The position numbers and the translations under genes are program-made. Under the pieces are notes generated by a model that did no database searches, was not told where the DNA came from, and saw only the letters and a list, made by a program, of their open reading frames with translations. Shown piece by piece: positions 37,750-45,948 of a stretch of DNA of 45,948 bases (within the stretch, counting starts at the first letter, position 1; every line of letters begins with the position of its first letter). This DNA comes from Eubacterium sp. (lineage in GTDB: Bacteria > Bacillota > Clostridia > Lachnospirales > Lachnospiraceae): contig JAFRGW010000026.1 in the NCBI GenBank assembly GCA_017433615.1, forward strand, positions 1-45,948. Reading direction: 5' to 3'.

Positions 37750-37857
37750 CTGACACCTCATCCCAGAATTGCAAGTTCATCTGACACTTCATTCAAGAAT
37801 TGCCTGTTCATCTAACAACTCATCCAAGAATTGTCTGTTCATCTGACAACTCATTCG
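37734..37857. repeat. 31-bp tandem repeat (4 copies) over the lipoprotein translation start
   Basis: Units start at 37734, 37765, 37796 and 37827, all 31 bp, each beginning AGAATTG and containing TTCATCTGACA (or a variant). On the minus strand each carries a GATGAG...CAGATGAAC start-like block. Only the first, adjacent to the gene, is in phase with the lipoprotein. Confidence 0.85.
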
Positions 37858-37879
37858 AGCAAAATTCTCTGTCGTGCAG

Positions 37880-38233
37880 TTACAACAACTTTTCTTCCCA
37901 CTCTGTCTGCTTGAATCCAGTCAGCACGTATTCATCTGCAACCACAAGCGGACGTTTTACAAGCATCCCGTCAGTTGCCAGCAGCTGAATCTGCTCGTCT
38001 TCCGTCATCTCCGGAAGCTTTTTCGACAATTCCATTTCACGATAAATCATTCCGCTTGTATTGAAAAAACGCTTCAGTGGAAGACCACTTTTTTTATAAT
38101 AATTTCTTAGCTGTTCCTCATCAGGATGATTCACCTTAATATCAATCACTTCATGCTCAATTTTATTTTCATCCAGCCACTTCAGAGCCTTTTTGCAAGT
38201 TGAGCATCTGTCATAACAGTATACCTGTATCAT
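37880..38233 (-). CDS. ArsC/Spx-family thioredoxin-fold protein
   Basis: 117 residues: VYCYDRCSTCKKALKWLDEN has the CxxC redox site, DIKVNHPDEEQLRNYY and LKRFFNTSGMIYREMELSKKLP are the typical ArsC-like middle blocks, and VKRPLVVADEYVLTGFKQTEWEEKL closes the fold. It belongs to the arsenate reductase/YffB/MgsR set; the CxxC makes a redox or glutathione-type role likely, whereas true Spx contacts RNA polymerase. No arsenic gene is near, so arsenate reduction is not implied. The ATG at 38233 has AAGGAGAAAGGAATTAAT upstream. Promoter at 38300-38329. Confidence 0.9.
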   Translation of the reverse strand: MIQVYCYDRCSTCKKALKWLDENKIEHEVIDIKVNHPDEEQLRNYYKKSGLPLKRFFNTSGMIYREMELSKKLPEMTEDEQIQLLATDGMLVKRPLVVADEYVLTGFKQTEWEEKLL

Positions 38234-38299
38234 ATTAATTCCTTTCTCCTTACTTTGGGGTCACTTTGTGGTTATTTATCCAATTAATATCATAGTTCT

Positions 38300-38329
38300 A
38301 TTATATTCTAAAATTATATCATGGGACAA
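38300..38329 (-). promoter_or_regulatory. Putative promoter of the ArsC/Spx-family gene
   Basis: Minus strand TTGTCC (38324-38329), 18 bp, TATAAT (38300-38305), about 65 bp before the start codon. Confidence 0.5.
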
Positions 38330-38460
38330 CCGTTATAGATATGACCCTTTGCCCCCGAATAAAGATTCAAAAAAATGAGATATATGATTGCGTTCCATAT
38401 CTTACTGGCGATATAATAAAGCAAACTGCTGGTACAGGAGGGCTGATATTAACGGAAAAA

Positions 38461-38760
38461 ATGGACGATTATACACCGGTGAAAAAAATGATGACAGAGA
38501 AAATGGTCCGCTTATATTGCGAAAATCACCACTCCGCCTCTGACTTATGTGATGATTGCCGTTCTGATCTGGAAGCCATGTTCAGACATCTGGACGCCTG
38601 CAAGTTCAAGGATAAAGGATGGCCATGTCCGACATGTCCGGACAGCTGTTTTCACGGAGATGATCTTGCAAAAATGACGAGAGTTATGACGTATGTTCAG
38701 GAATGGATGGAACAAAACCCGGACAAAGCAGCATCTATGATGCCTCCCGCTATGTCCTAA
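38461..38760 (+). CDS. YgbA-like protein (nitrous oxide-stimulated promoter family)
   Basis: 99 residues. The block MVRLYCENHHSASDLCDDCRSDLEAM...ACKFKD...WPCPTCPDSCF with ordered Cys and His is the signature of the YgbA family, whose genes respond to nitrosative stress in enteric bacteria. The cysteines probably bind metal or Fe-S. The ATG at 38461 (MDDYTPVKKM) lies after ACGGAAAAA; a GGAGGG farther upstream is too distant. A long repeat-free leader precedes it. The stop is followed by a 13-bp tandem repeat and then a terminator. Confidence 0.85.
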   Translation: MDDYTPVKKMMTEKMVRLYCENHHSASDLCDDCRSDLEAMFRHLDACKFKDKGWPCPTCPDSCFHGDDLAKMTRVMTYVQEWMEQNPDKAASMMPPAMS

Positions 38761-38781
38761 TAATCAAACTTTATTATCTAA

Positions 38782-38898
38782 GCTTTGATCACATATTTTG
38801 ATTTCATGCTTTGATCGCATGTTTTGATCTCTTGCCATGATTTCATGCTTTGATTTCATGCTTTGATCTCATTCTTTGATCTTATGCTTTAATAACGA
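38782..38898. repeat. 13-bp tandem repeat (9 copies) between the YgbA-like gene and its terminator
   Basis: Units of the form GCTTTGATTTCAT or GCTTTGATCTCAT start at 38782, 38795, 38808 and every 13 bp to 38886. The region is noncoding. Confidence 0.9.
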
Positions 38899-38935
38899 TC
38901 TTCATTGAAATCTGTGATTTCTGAAAATAACCAGA

Positions 38936-38966
38936 GGCTGCTGCACTAAGAAATTGGTGCGCAGTC
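38936..38966 (+). terminator. Terminator of the YgbA-like gene
   Basis: GGCTGCTGCAC (38936-38946) pairs with GTGCGCAGTC (38957-38966) with one bulge, followed by seven T. Confidence 0.75.
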
Positions 38967-39039
38967 TTTTTTTCCGAGAAATCCTGACCAGCCGCCTTTT
39001 TATAAAGGCAAAACCCGAATATTATTGTAAGAAGATATG

Positions 39040-39864
39040 TCACAGCAAATAATGCTGGATCAGCTGTGCAACCAAAGCTGTATTAAGAGGTGTATTTCTT
39101 GTTTCGGATGTGATGAGAAGTTTCTCGCCTGGATATATGTCATTTCTTTCATACAAAGCAATTCTTTTGATCGCATTTTCCGCATACTGTGGATCATCCA
39201 TCATGCCCAGATGCTCCAGATAGTATTCTTTTCTGGTGCGTTTATTCAACAGCATGAAGTCGGGATATATAACATTCCCATTCTGCAATTCCAGGGGATG
39301 TTCATATCTGTAGGGGATCTTGTTTCTCTCAAAGAGATCGGCAAGAATCTTTTCCGACTTTGACCGGACACGCTCGCCTTTCGCAGTATAGATCTCCGGG
39401 ACATTTTCGCCCAGCAGTTTGGCCTTATAAACCTGATTCTGCCAACTTTCGGCATATTCATCGTCTGGTAAATATTTTGTTGTAATCCGGCTCTTTCTCT
39501 CCGGATGACTCTCAGAGTAGATTCTTATCAAATTAGTATCACCATATACTGTTGAAACATTTTTTATCGCTTTATATCTGCTTTCCAAAGCCCTCAACAA
39601 CTTCTTCTCGTAATCTCTTTGTACAATCTTGTTCACTATTTCTAGATGTTCTCTCTTAATATATATGATCTTTTCCTTCGTCTTTCTTGGATCTTCATGA
39701 TTTCCTTCTTTCTGCATGGTTTGCATACAGAACTGGGTATGTTTCCCTCGTTGGTTTATTTTTAGACGTCCGGCTGGATATTCTTTTTGTTTTTCCTTGA
39801 GGATTCTTATTTCCTTTTCGAGATTTTCTTTTTCCCTTAAAACTGTTTTTACCAGATCACACAT
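39040..39864 (-). CDS. Putative PD-(D/E)XK nuclease-like protein (274 aa)
   Basis: No confident family. The N-terminal 100 residues are a charged coiled coil (ENLEKEIRILKEKQKEYPAGR; IKREHLEIVNKIVQRDYEKKLL). The C-terminal part has RSKSEKILADLFERNKIPYRYEHPLEL, VIYPDFMLLNKRTRKEYYLEHLG: a Glu in the first helix, a PD, then ExxxYYLEHLG, which is the pattern of many PD-(D/E)XK nucleases and restriction-like proteins (E...PD...ExK-like). The second acidic residue and a Lys are not in the textbook ExK order, so the activity is unproven. The ATG at 39864 has GGAGGAAATTCATT upstream. The 10-copy 53-bp minisatellite lies just upstream. Confidence 0.65.
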   Translation of the reverse strand: MCDLVKTVLREKENLEKEIRILKEKQKEYPAGRLKINQRGKHTQFCMQTMQKEGNHEDPRKTKEKIIYIKREHLEIVNKIVQRDYEKKLLRALESRYKAIKNVSTVYGDTNLIRIYSESHPERKSRITTKYLPDDEYAESWQNQVYKAKLLGENVPEIYTAKGERVRSKSEKILADLFERNKIPYRYEHPLELQNGNVIYPDFMLLNKRTRKEYYLEHLGMMDDPQYAENAIKRIALYERNDIYPGEKLLITSETRNTPLNTALVAQLIQHYLL

Positions 39865-39911
39865 AATGAATTTCCTCCATGAGCTGTGTTTTTATAATGT
39901 TTTCACTTTCC

Positions 39912-40448
39912 TGCCTGCCTGCACGCTCCCGCGCAGCTGGCGGTTTGACTTGTTTTGAGATTTCCGCCTGCCTACACACTTCCGCGCAGCTGGCGTCTTG
40001 ATTTGTTTTGAGATTTCCGCCTGCCACTACGCTCCCGCGCAGCTAGCGCCTTGATTTGTTTTGAGATTTCCGCCTGCCACTACGCTCCCGCGCAGCTGGC
40101 GGCTTGACTTGTTTTGAGATTTCCGCCTGCCTACACGCTCCCGAGCAGCTGGCGCCTTGATTTGTTTTGAGATTTCCGCCTGCCACTACGCTCCCGCGCA
40201 GCTGGCGCCTTGATTTGTTTTGAGATTTCCGCCTGCCACTACGCTCCCGCGCAGCTGGCGTCTTGATTTGTTTTGAGATTTCCGCCTGCCACTACGCTCC
40301 CGCACAGCTGGCGGTTTGACTTGTTTTGAGATTTCCGCCTGCCTACACACTTCCGCGCAGCTGGCGGCTTGACTTGTTTTGAGATTTCCGCCTGCCACTA
40401 CGCTCCCGCGCAGCTGGCGGCTTGACTTGTTTTGAGATTTCCGCCTGC
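39912..40448. repeat. 53-bp minisatellite, 10 copies
   Basis: The landmark CGCAGCT (or a one-base variant) falls at 39932, 39985, 40038, 40091, 40144, 40197, 40250, 40303, 40356 and 40409, exactly 53 bp apart. Copies are highly alike: TTGTTTTGAGATTTCCGC, then CTGCC, then CGCTCCCGCGCAGCTGGCG. Variation (GGTTTGAC or GGCTTGAC; CTACACAC or CACTACGC) is patchy, as from unequal exchange. 53 is not a multiple of three and no reading frame is kept through the array. It fills most of 39865-40594, upstream of the nuclease-like gene and after tuf. It is not a CRISPR array, since the whole unit is repeated and no unique spacers exist. Confidence 0.95.
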
Positions 40449-40514
40449 AATTAGCAAAAAAAAGGAAGAGAATTAATAAGATTTGTATACATAATCCAAA
40501 CAAGATGTAATTAA

Positions 40515-40543
40515 GAGTTCCGGGATTATCAATCCCGGAACTC
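40515..40543 (-). terminator. Terminator of tuf
   Basis: GAGTTCCGGGATT (40515-40527) perfectly inverted at 40531-40543 with loop ATC, downstream of the tuf stop on the minus strand. The T-run is weak (TTAATTAC). Confidence 0.65.
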
Positions 40544-40594
40544 CAATTTTCATATCATATATTAAGGATTCTAATTCCTTAACCCAATTACGTA

Positions 40595-41788
40595 TTAGTC
40601 GATGACAGAAGCAACACGGCCTGATCCGACTGTACGTCCGCCCTCACGGATAGCGAAGGTAAGACCCTGCTCCATAGCTACCGGATGGATCAGCTCGATG
40701 GTCATCTCTACGTTATCGCCAGGCATGCACATCTCTGTGCCTTCCGGAAGTGTTATAACGCCGGTATCGTCTGTTGTTCTGAAGTAGAACTGCGGACGAT
40801 AGTTGTTGAAGAACGGTGTATGACGGCCGCCCTCATCCTTTGTCAGGACGTAAACCTGTGCTGTGAACTTGGTGTGGCAGGTAACGGAACCCGGCTTAGC
40901 AACGACCTGGCCCTTCTGGATACCAGTACGCTCAATACCACGAAGCAGGACACCTACGTTGTCACCAGCCATAGCCTCGTCAAGAAGCTTATGGAACATC
41001 TCGATACCTGTAGCGACGGAAGATCTCTTCTCTTCGCTGATACCAAGGATCTCAACCGGGTCATTCAGATGAAGTGTTCCACGCTCAACACGGCCTGTAG
41101 CAACAGTACCACGACCGGAGATTGTGAAGACATCCTCTACCGGCATCAGGAACGGCTTATCAGAGTCACGCTCCGGAGTCGGAATGTACTCATCAACAGC
41201 ATCCATGAGCTCCATAATCTTGTCAGCCCACTCGCAGTTCGGATCTTCGAGAGCCATAAGAGCGGAACCCTGGATAACCGGAATGTCATCTCCCGGGAAG
41301 CCATACTCGGAGAGTTTCTCACGAACTTCCATCTCGACAAGCTCAATCAGCTCTTCGTCATCAACCATATCGCACTTGTTCAGGAATACAACGATGTACG
41401 GAACACCGACCTGACGAGCAAGAAGGATATGCTCAGCTGTCTGTGCCATAACGCCGTCTGTAGCAGCAACCACGAGGATAGCGCCGTCCATCTGTGCAGC
41501 ACCGGTGATCATGTTCTTGACATAGTCAGCGTGTCCTGGGCAGTCAACGTGTTCATAGTGTCTCTTCTCTGTCTGATACTCAACGTGTGCAGTAGAGATT
41601 GTGATTCCACGCTCTCTCTCTTCCGGAGCTTTATCGATCTGATCGAATGCCTCAGCCTGGTTACCTTCGACTCTCTGGGACAGTACGCTTGTGATAGCAG
41701 CTGTCAGAGTTGTTTTACCATGGTCAACGTGGCCGATTGTTCCGATGTTTACATGCGGTTTGCTTCTGTCAAATTTCTGCTTTGCCAT
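40595..41788 (-). CDS. tuf: Translation elongation factor EF-Tu
   Basis: 397 residues, complete. GTP motifs [22 protein letters not shown] and NKCDMVDD; then [13 protein letters not shown]-like domain 2 and the C-terminal [38 protein letters not shown]. It delivers aminoacyl-tRNA to the ribosome. The ATG at 41788 follows AAGGAGGAAAATCTAAA. Its own promoter lies at 41969-41997, besides read-through from fusA. Confidence 0.98.
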   Translation of the reverse strand: MAKQKFDRSKPHVNIGTIGHVDHGKTTLTAAITSVLSQRVEGNQAEAFDQIDKAPEERERGITISTAHVEYQTEKRHYEHVDCPGHADYVKNMITGAAQMDGAILVVAATDGVMAQTAEHILLARQVGVPYIVVFLNKCDMVDDEELIELVEMEVREKLSEYGFPGDDIPVIQGSALMALEDPNCEWADKIMELMDAVDEYIPTPERDSDKPFLMPVEDVFTISGRGTVATGRVERGTLHLNDPVEILGISEEKRSSVATGIEMFHKLLDEAMAGDNVGVLLRGIERTGIQKGQVVAKPGSVTCHTKFTAQVYVLTKDEGGRHTPFFNNYRPQFYFRTTDDTGVITLPEGTEMCMPGDNVEMTIELIHPVAMEQGLTFAIREGGRTVGSGRVASVID

Positions 41789-42172
41789 TTTAGATTTTCC
41801 TCCTTAAAATAAAGCATCACTTGCTTATTCTTGCTAAGCTTACGTTTGCATAACCCTGCGATGTTTCGTTCCGGCATTTCTGTATGAAATTTCTTACTGA
41901 ATACGCTTCAAAACCTCTTATATGGTTTTCTTGCCGAGAAATTCTCCGAAAAATGCCATCTACGCAAGATTATATTGCATTTTCCCCGTGTTTGCAAGCT
42001 TTTCCTGATGAAGCAGCTTTCCCTGTTTCAAGGGATTCTGTCAGGAGATCCCTCATATCAGAATCAGCCTGCCGGGATGTGTATTCTCCACATCAAACCG
42101 GATGATCTGTCAGAGCCAGTACCGTTTCCGACCGGCTCAGATGATCTTCCGTAGCTGATGCGATTCTTTTTA
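41789..42172. other. Intergenic region between fusA and tuf (384 bp) with tuf promoter
   Basis: No gene. A clear promoter for tuf at 41969-41997. GAGCC...GGCTC pairing near 42112-42142 may be a fusA attenuator or terminator without T-run. Confidence 0.6.
41969..41997 (-). promoter_or_regulatory. tuf promoter
   Basis: Minus strand TTGCAA (41992-41997), 17 bp, TATAAT (41969-41974). Confidence 0.75.
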
Positions 42173-44290
42173 TCAATCCTCGTGGTCTTTCAGGACCTTC
42201 TCCTGTACAGACTTCGGAACCTGCTCGTAGCGCTCGAAGAACATAGAGTAGTTTCCACGTCCCTGTGTCTTGGAACGGAGGTCTGTGGAGTAGCCGAACA
42301 TTTCCATGAGCGGTACGAATCCGCGGACCATCTTGCCGCCGCCGATGTCGTCCATACCCTCGATGCGTCCACGACGGGAGTTGATGTCGCCGATGACGTC
42401 ACCCATGTACTCTTCCGGTGTGGAAACCTCGACCTTCATGATCGGCTCAAGGAGTACCGGAGCACCCTTCTTCATAGCTTCCTTAAATGCCATGGATCCG
42501 GCAATGTGGAATGCCATCTCGGAAGAGTCGACCTCGTGGTAGGAGCCGTCGTAGCAGTTTGCGCTGACGCCGACAACCGGGTAACCGCCGAGGATTCCGG
42601 CCTTCATAGCATCCTGAATACCTTCGTCGACTGCCGGGATGTATTCCTTCGGAATTGCGCCGCCGACAACTGTATTCTCGAATGCATAAACTTCTTCTGC
42701 ATTTGCATCCATCGGAGCAAATTTGACCTTGCAGTGACCATACTGGCCGCGGCCGCCGGACTGTCTTGCATATTTGCTGTCGATATCCGACTCCTTGGTG
42801 ATGGTCTCTTTGTAGGCAACCTGCGGTGCGCCGACATTCGCCTCAACGTTGAACTCACGCAGCAGTCTGTCTACGATGATCTCCAGATGCAGCTCGCCCA
42901 TGCCGGCGATGATGGTCTGACCTGTCTCGACATTGGTATGTGCGCGGAAGGTCGGATCTTCTTCTGCCAGCTTTGCAAGTGCCTCTGCCAGCTTGCCCTG
43001 GCCGGCTTTGGTCTTCGGCTCGATTGCGAGCTCGATAACCGGCTCCGGGAACTCCATGGACTCAAGGATAACCGGATGCTGCTCATCGCAGATCGTATCA
43101 CCTGTTCCGGAGAACTTAAATCCGATTGCTGCAGCGATATCGCCGGAGTAAACCTTGTCCAGCTCTGCACGCTTGTTTGCATGCATCTGCAGGATACGGC
43201 CGACGCGCTCCTTCTTCTCCTTGGTCGCATTCAGAACATAAGAACCGGAGTTCAGTGTTCCGGAATATACACGGAAATATCCGAGTTTTCCGACGAACGG
43301 GTCTGTGACAATCTTGAAGACCAGTGCTGAGAACGGCTCATCATCAGAAGAATGTCTGACGATCGGGTTGCCGTCCATGTCTGTTCCCTCGATGTCCGGG
43401 ACATCCGTCGGTGCCGGCATAAATTCGATGACTGCATCCAGCATTTTCTGGATACCTTTGTTCTGATGTGCAGATCCGCAGCAAACCGGAACAGCCTTAT
43501 TCTCAATTGTGCCCTTGCGGAGTGCTGCCTTCAGTGCATCGACGTCCGGCTCATTTCCCTCGAGGTATTCCAGCATCAGTTCCTCATCCAGATCACAGAT
43601 CTTCTCAACGAGCTCGCCGTGATAAAGCTCTGCGTCATCCTTCAGATCATCCGGGATATCTACGATGGAAATGTCCTCGCCCTTGCTGTCGTTGTAGATG
43701 TAAGCCTTCATCTCGAAGAGGTCTACAAGTCCTTCAAAGTGATCTTCCTTACCGATCGGCAGCTGGATTACAACGGCATTCTTGCCGAGCTTGGTGCCGA
43801 TCTCATCTACGGTATTAAAGAAGTCCGCTCCCATGATGTCCATCTTGTTGACGAACGCCATACGCGGGACATTGTATGTGTCAGCCTGACGCCATACATT
43901 CTCGGACTGTGGCTCAACGCCGCCCTTTGCATCAAATACACCGACTGCGCCGTCAAGTACACGCAGGGAACGCTCAACCTCTACGGTGAAGTCAACGTGT
44001 CCCGGGGTATCAATGATATTGATGCGGTGCTCTTTTGCACCCGGCTTTGCTTTGTTGTTTTCCTGAAGGGTCCAGTGGCAGGTCGTCGCAGCAGAAGTAA
44101 TGGTGATACCACGCTCCTGCTCCTGCTCCATCCAATCCATGGTAGCGGTACCCTCGTATGTTTCGCCGATTTTGTAGTTGACACCCGTGTAGTACAGAAT
44201 ACGCTCTGTCAGGGTTGTCTTACCGGCGTCAATGTGAGCCATGATACCGATATTTCTGGTTTGTTCAAGTGGATACTCTCTTCCAGCCAA
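42173..44290 (-). CDS. fusA: Translation elongation factor EF-G
   Basis: 705 residues, complete. GTPase motifs [34 protein letters not shown] and VNKMDIMG; then [17 protein letters not shown], domain [16 protein letters not shown] and the closing [25 protein letters not shown]. It drives translocation on the ribosome. The gene starts at a TTG (44290) with GGGGGAAATAAAG upstream; the next ATG is not in a suitable place. It is 15 bp after rpsG. The TTG start is unusual for so strongly expressed a protein, but the N-terminus [14 protein letters not shown] aligns with the family. Confidence 0.97.
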   Translation of the reverse strand: MAGREYPLEQTRNIGIMAHIDAGKTTLTERILYYTGVNYKIGETYEGTATMDWMEQEQERGITITSAATTCHWTLQENNKAKPGAKEHRINIIDTPGHVDFTVEVERSLRVLDGAVGVFDAKGGVEPQSENVWRQADTYNVPRMAFVNKMDIMGADFFNTVDEIGTKLGKNAVVIQLPIGKEDHFEGLVDLFEMKAYIYNDSKGEDISIVDIPDDLKDDAELYHGELVEKICDLDEELMLEYLEGNEPDVDALKAALRKGTIENKAVPVCCGSAHQNKGIQKMLDAVIEFMPAPTDVPDIEGTDMDGNPIVRHSSDDEPFSALVFKIVTDPFVGKLGYFRVYSGTLNSGSYVLNATKEKKERVGRILQMHANKRAELDKVYSGDIAAAIGFKFSGTGDTICDEQHPVILESMEFPEPVIELAIEPKTKAGQGKLAEALAKLAEEDPTFRAHTNVETGQTIIAGMGELHLEIIVDRLLREFNVEANVGAPQVAYKETITKESDIDSKYARQSGGRGQYGHCKVKFAPMDANAEEVYAFENTVVGGAIPKEYIPAVDEGIQDAMKAGILGGYPVVGVSANCYDGSYHEVDSSEMAFHIAGSMAFKEAMKKGAPVLLEPIMKVEVSTPEEYMGDVIGDINSRRGRIEGMDDIGGGKMVRGFVPLMEMFGYSTDLRSKTQGRGNYSMFFERYEQVPKSVQEKVLKDHED

Positions 44291-44305
44291 ACTTTATTTC
44301 CCCCT

Positions 44306-44803
<498 letters not shown>

Positions 44804-44973
44804 TTAGATCTTCGGTACTCACACCTTATGATGAATTAAAAATGTGTCTGCGCCAGGACTGTTTCCATCTATTTCCCGCAGCCGCTTTCTTAAGGAAATT
44901 CTGATCAGAACATTGCCTGACTGCCATCATCTGGTGAATCGAAACACTAATCTTACTTATTTAAATATGAAAC

Positions 44974-45387
44974 TTATGATTTCGGTCTCTTTGCTCCGTA
45001 TTTGGAACGACCCTGGCGTCTGTTTGCAACACCTGCTGTATCAAGTGTTCCACGCACGATGTGGTATCTGGTACCCGGAAGGTCCTTTACACGGCCACCG
45101 CGGATAAGCACGACGCTGTGCTCCTGCAGGTTGTGTCCCTCACCCGGGATATAGCTTGTAACTTCGATACCGTTGGAAAGACGTACTCTGGCGATCTTAC
45201 GAAGCGCTGAGTTCGGCTTCTTCGGTGTAGCAGTCTTAACGGCTGTGCACACACCACGTTTCTGCGGAGAGGACATTTCAACAGATCTCTTCTTCAGAGA
45301 GTTGAAGCTTCTCTGCAATGCCGGTGCTGTGGACTTCTTTTCAGAAGTCTGACGGCCTTTTCTAACTAACTGGTTAAATGTTGGCAT
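44974..45387 (-). CDS. rpsL: 30S ribosomal protein S12
   Basis: 137 residues, complete. [81 protein letters not shown] and the basic tail are typical. Residue positions of the usual streptomycin-resistance lysines ([10 protein letters not shown]; the Lys in [10 protein letters not shown]) are wild type. The ATG at 45387 follows AGGAGGAAAAGAACGA. First gene of the str operon rpsL-rpsG-fusA-tuf. Between it and rpsG there are 197 bp without a gene. Confidence 0.98.
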   Translation of the reverse strand: MPTFNQLVRKGRQTSEKKSTAPALQRSFNSLKKRSVEMSSPQKRGVCTAVKTATPKKPNSALRKIARVRLSNGIEVTSYIPGEGHNLQEHSVVLIRGGRVKDLPGTRYHIVRGTLDTAGVANRRQGRSKYGAKRPKS

Positions 45388-45563
45388 TCGTTCTTTTCCT
45401 CCTGTTTTAATTTTGCGGCTGCTGAATGTCTTCTGTGAGCCGCCGTCTGCAGTCATGCACAAACCGGCGGGCTCTCCTTTATGCACTTTTCACAGGAAAC
45501 CAGCCTTCTTTTACACAGTATTTCACAAATACGTGTGTGTTCTGATCTCCATTTTAGCGCAAA

Positions 45564-45602
45564 AAGGACGCACTGACCCCTTGAAGGCTCAGTCACGTCC
45601 TT
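45564..45602 (-). terminator. Terminator of the Uma2 gene
   Basis: AAGGACG..ACTGA (45564-45576) pairs with TCAGT..CGTCCTT (45589-45602). On the minus strand the stem is followed by TTTTTGCGC. Confidence 0.75.
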
Positions 45603-45653
45603 GTATTATATGAGTTTCGTGTGGAAATGTCAAGATAATTCCACACTGTCGAG

Positions 45654-45710
45654 TAAATCGCGATCTCCGATCGCGCGCGGGCTGTGCGACGCACTTGTGC
45701 GTCTTCCTCT
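45654..45710. repeat. Dispersed palindromic repeat family A, copy 3
   Basis: Three mismatches from 1301-1357 over 57 bp, same orientation. It lies directly after the Uma2 stop codon. Confidence 0.75.
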
Positions 45711-45714
45711 GCTT

Positions 45715-45948
45715 CTATGGATTTCTCTGTTCTCTGTCCGGAAACATTTCTTCCAGCATCTTCTTAATCCGCGCAAAATCGACCCGGCAGGATCCGTCGC
45801 TGATCAGCACCGGAACCTGATCATCGAACCCGTATATGGCAATCCGCGTATCCGTTTCTCTGAAATCATAGACGGTCACCCGTTCATCCCTCGGATCCAC
45901 CATCCAGAACTCTTTTACGCCGCCGCGCTGATACTTGCCGCCTTTTAA
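45715..45948 (-). CDS. Uma2 family protein, C-terminal part (cut by the window end)
   Basis: The frame continues to the end of the window. KYQRGGVKEFWMVDPRDERVTVYDF matches the conserved C-terminal block of Uma2 (DUF820) proteins, in which 'YQ.AGV.EYWIVDP' is the hallmark of a PD-(D/E)XK-like nuclease fold. After it comes DTRIAIYGFDDQVPVLISDG and a short helical end. The first part of the gene, with the other catalytic residues, is outside the window. Function in cells is not established for this family. Confidence 0.75.
   Translation of the reverse strand, partial: LKGGKYQRGGVKEFWMVDPRDERVTVYDFRETDTRIAIYGFDDQVPVLISDGSCRVDFARIKKMLEEMFPDREQRNP

Larger units (their letters stand above)
45388..45714. 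other. Intergenic region upstream of rpsL (327 bp)
   Basis: It holds the rpsL ribosome binding site, a terminator for the Uma2 gene (45564-45602) and a family A repeat (45654-45710). A consensus promoter for rpsL could not be placed with confidence. Confidence 0.5.

Noticed and set aside
37880-38233. Arsenate reductase of an ars operon
   Set aside because: Family fold fits, but no arsenic resistance gene is adjacent and the family includes several non-arsenate members.
39912-40448. CRISPR array
   Set aside because: The whole 53-bp unit is repeated with only small changes; there are no unique spacers and no cas genes.
40186-40503. Protein gene on the minus strand through the 53-bp array
   Set aside because: The unit length is not a multiple of three, so each copy is read in a new frame; no ribosome binding site.
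40685-41812. Long plus-strand open frame opposite tuf
   Set aside because: Shadow of EF-Tu caused by its strong codon bias. The same holds for plus-strand frames opposite fusA (42158-43330, 43352-44839).

Overview
The window looks like chromosomal DNA of an anaerobic Firmicute, most likely a Lachnospiraceae-type Clostridium relative. The evidence is an [FeFe]-hydrogenase maturase (hydE), a str operon in the order rpsL-rpsG-fusA-tuf, Gram-positive style ribosome binding sites throughout, a DUF975 membrane protein, an Uma2 family protein, a two-domain PPK2 and a heterodimeric ABC exporter. This is inference from gene content; no rRNA or tRNA gene is present to fix the taxonomy.

Layout. 0-7 kb: hydE, a small unknown gene, an AraC regulator and a two-gene ABC exporter operon preceded by the broken 3' part of a low-molecular-weight protein tyrosine phosphatase (LMW-PTP) gene. 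7.48-14.31 kb: an integrative element of about 6.8 kb, all on the minus strand. It carries a large serine recombinase, a second small serine recombinase, a helix-turn-helix protein, an HUH-type replication initiator, a phage-scaffold-like coiled-coil protein and several unknown genes. It sits inside the catalytic-loop codons of the LMW-PTP gene and supplies a substitute 3' end, so that a full-length hybrid LMW-PTP exists at its far end. 14.7-19.7 kb: a secreted cell-wall-binding NlpC/P60-like protein, a dicarboxylate symporter fused to an RsbW-like domain, an NhaC-type antiporter and trmL. 19.9-27 kb: nth, malQ, a lipid kinase, a cytidylate-kinase-like gene, a PPK2 pair-domain gene and a small DUF2007-like gene. 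27.4-27.6 kb: a probable small RNA gene with its own promoter and terminator. 27.8-38.8 kb: an AGCS transporter, mazG, hipBA with palindromic operators, an aldo/keto reductase, DUF975, an SGNH hydrolase, a dinB-type polymerase, a lipoprotein, an ArsC/Spx-type protein and a YgbA-type protein. 39-46 kb: a putative PD-(D/E)XK protein, a 10-copy 53-bp minisatellite, the str operon and the 3' end of an Uma2 gene.

Three things stand out. (1) Between nth and malQ (20608-20958) lie 14 half-sites ACTACGT / ACGTAGT in strict alternation. They form six dyads with an invariant 17-bp gap, repeated every 52-53 bp (mean 52.5 bp, five turns of B-DNA), while the spacer sequences differ. This looks like a helically phased protein-binding lattice. 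(2) The host DNA is full of short tandem repeats (units of 13, 15, 19, 27, 31, 33, 36 and 53 bp). Many sit in frame inside conserved enzymes (ABC ATPase, lipid kinase, MazG, SGNH hydrolase, DinB) or duplicate translation starts (trmL, lipoprotein). I saw none in the integrated element. (3) The element targets a phosphatase P-loop, repairs the gene it breaks, and appears to change the C-terminus of its own recombinase on integration.
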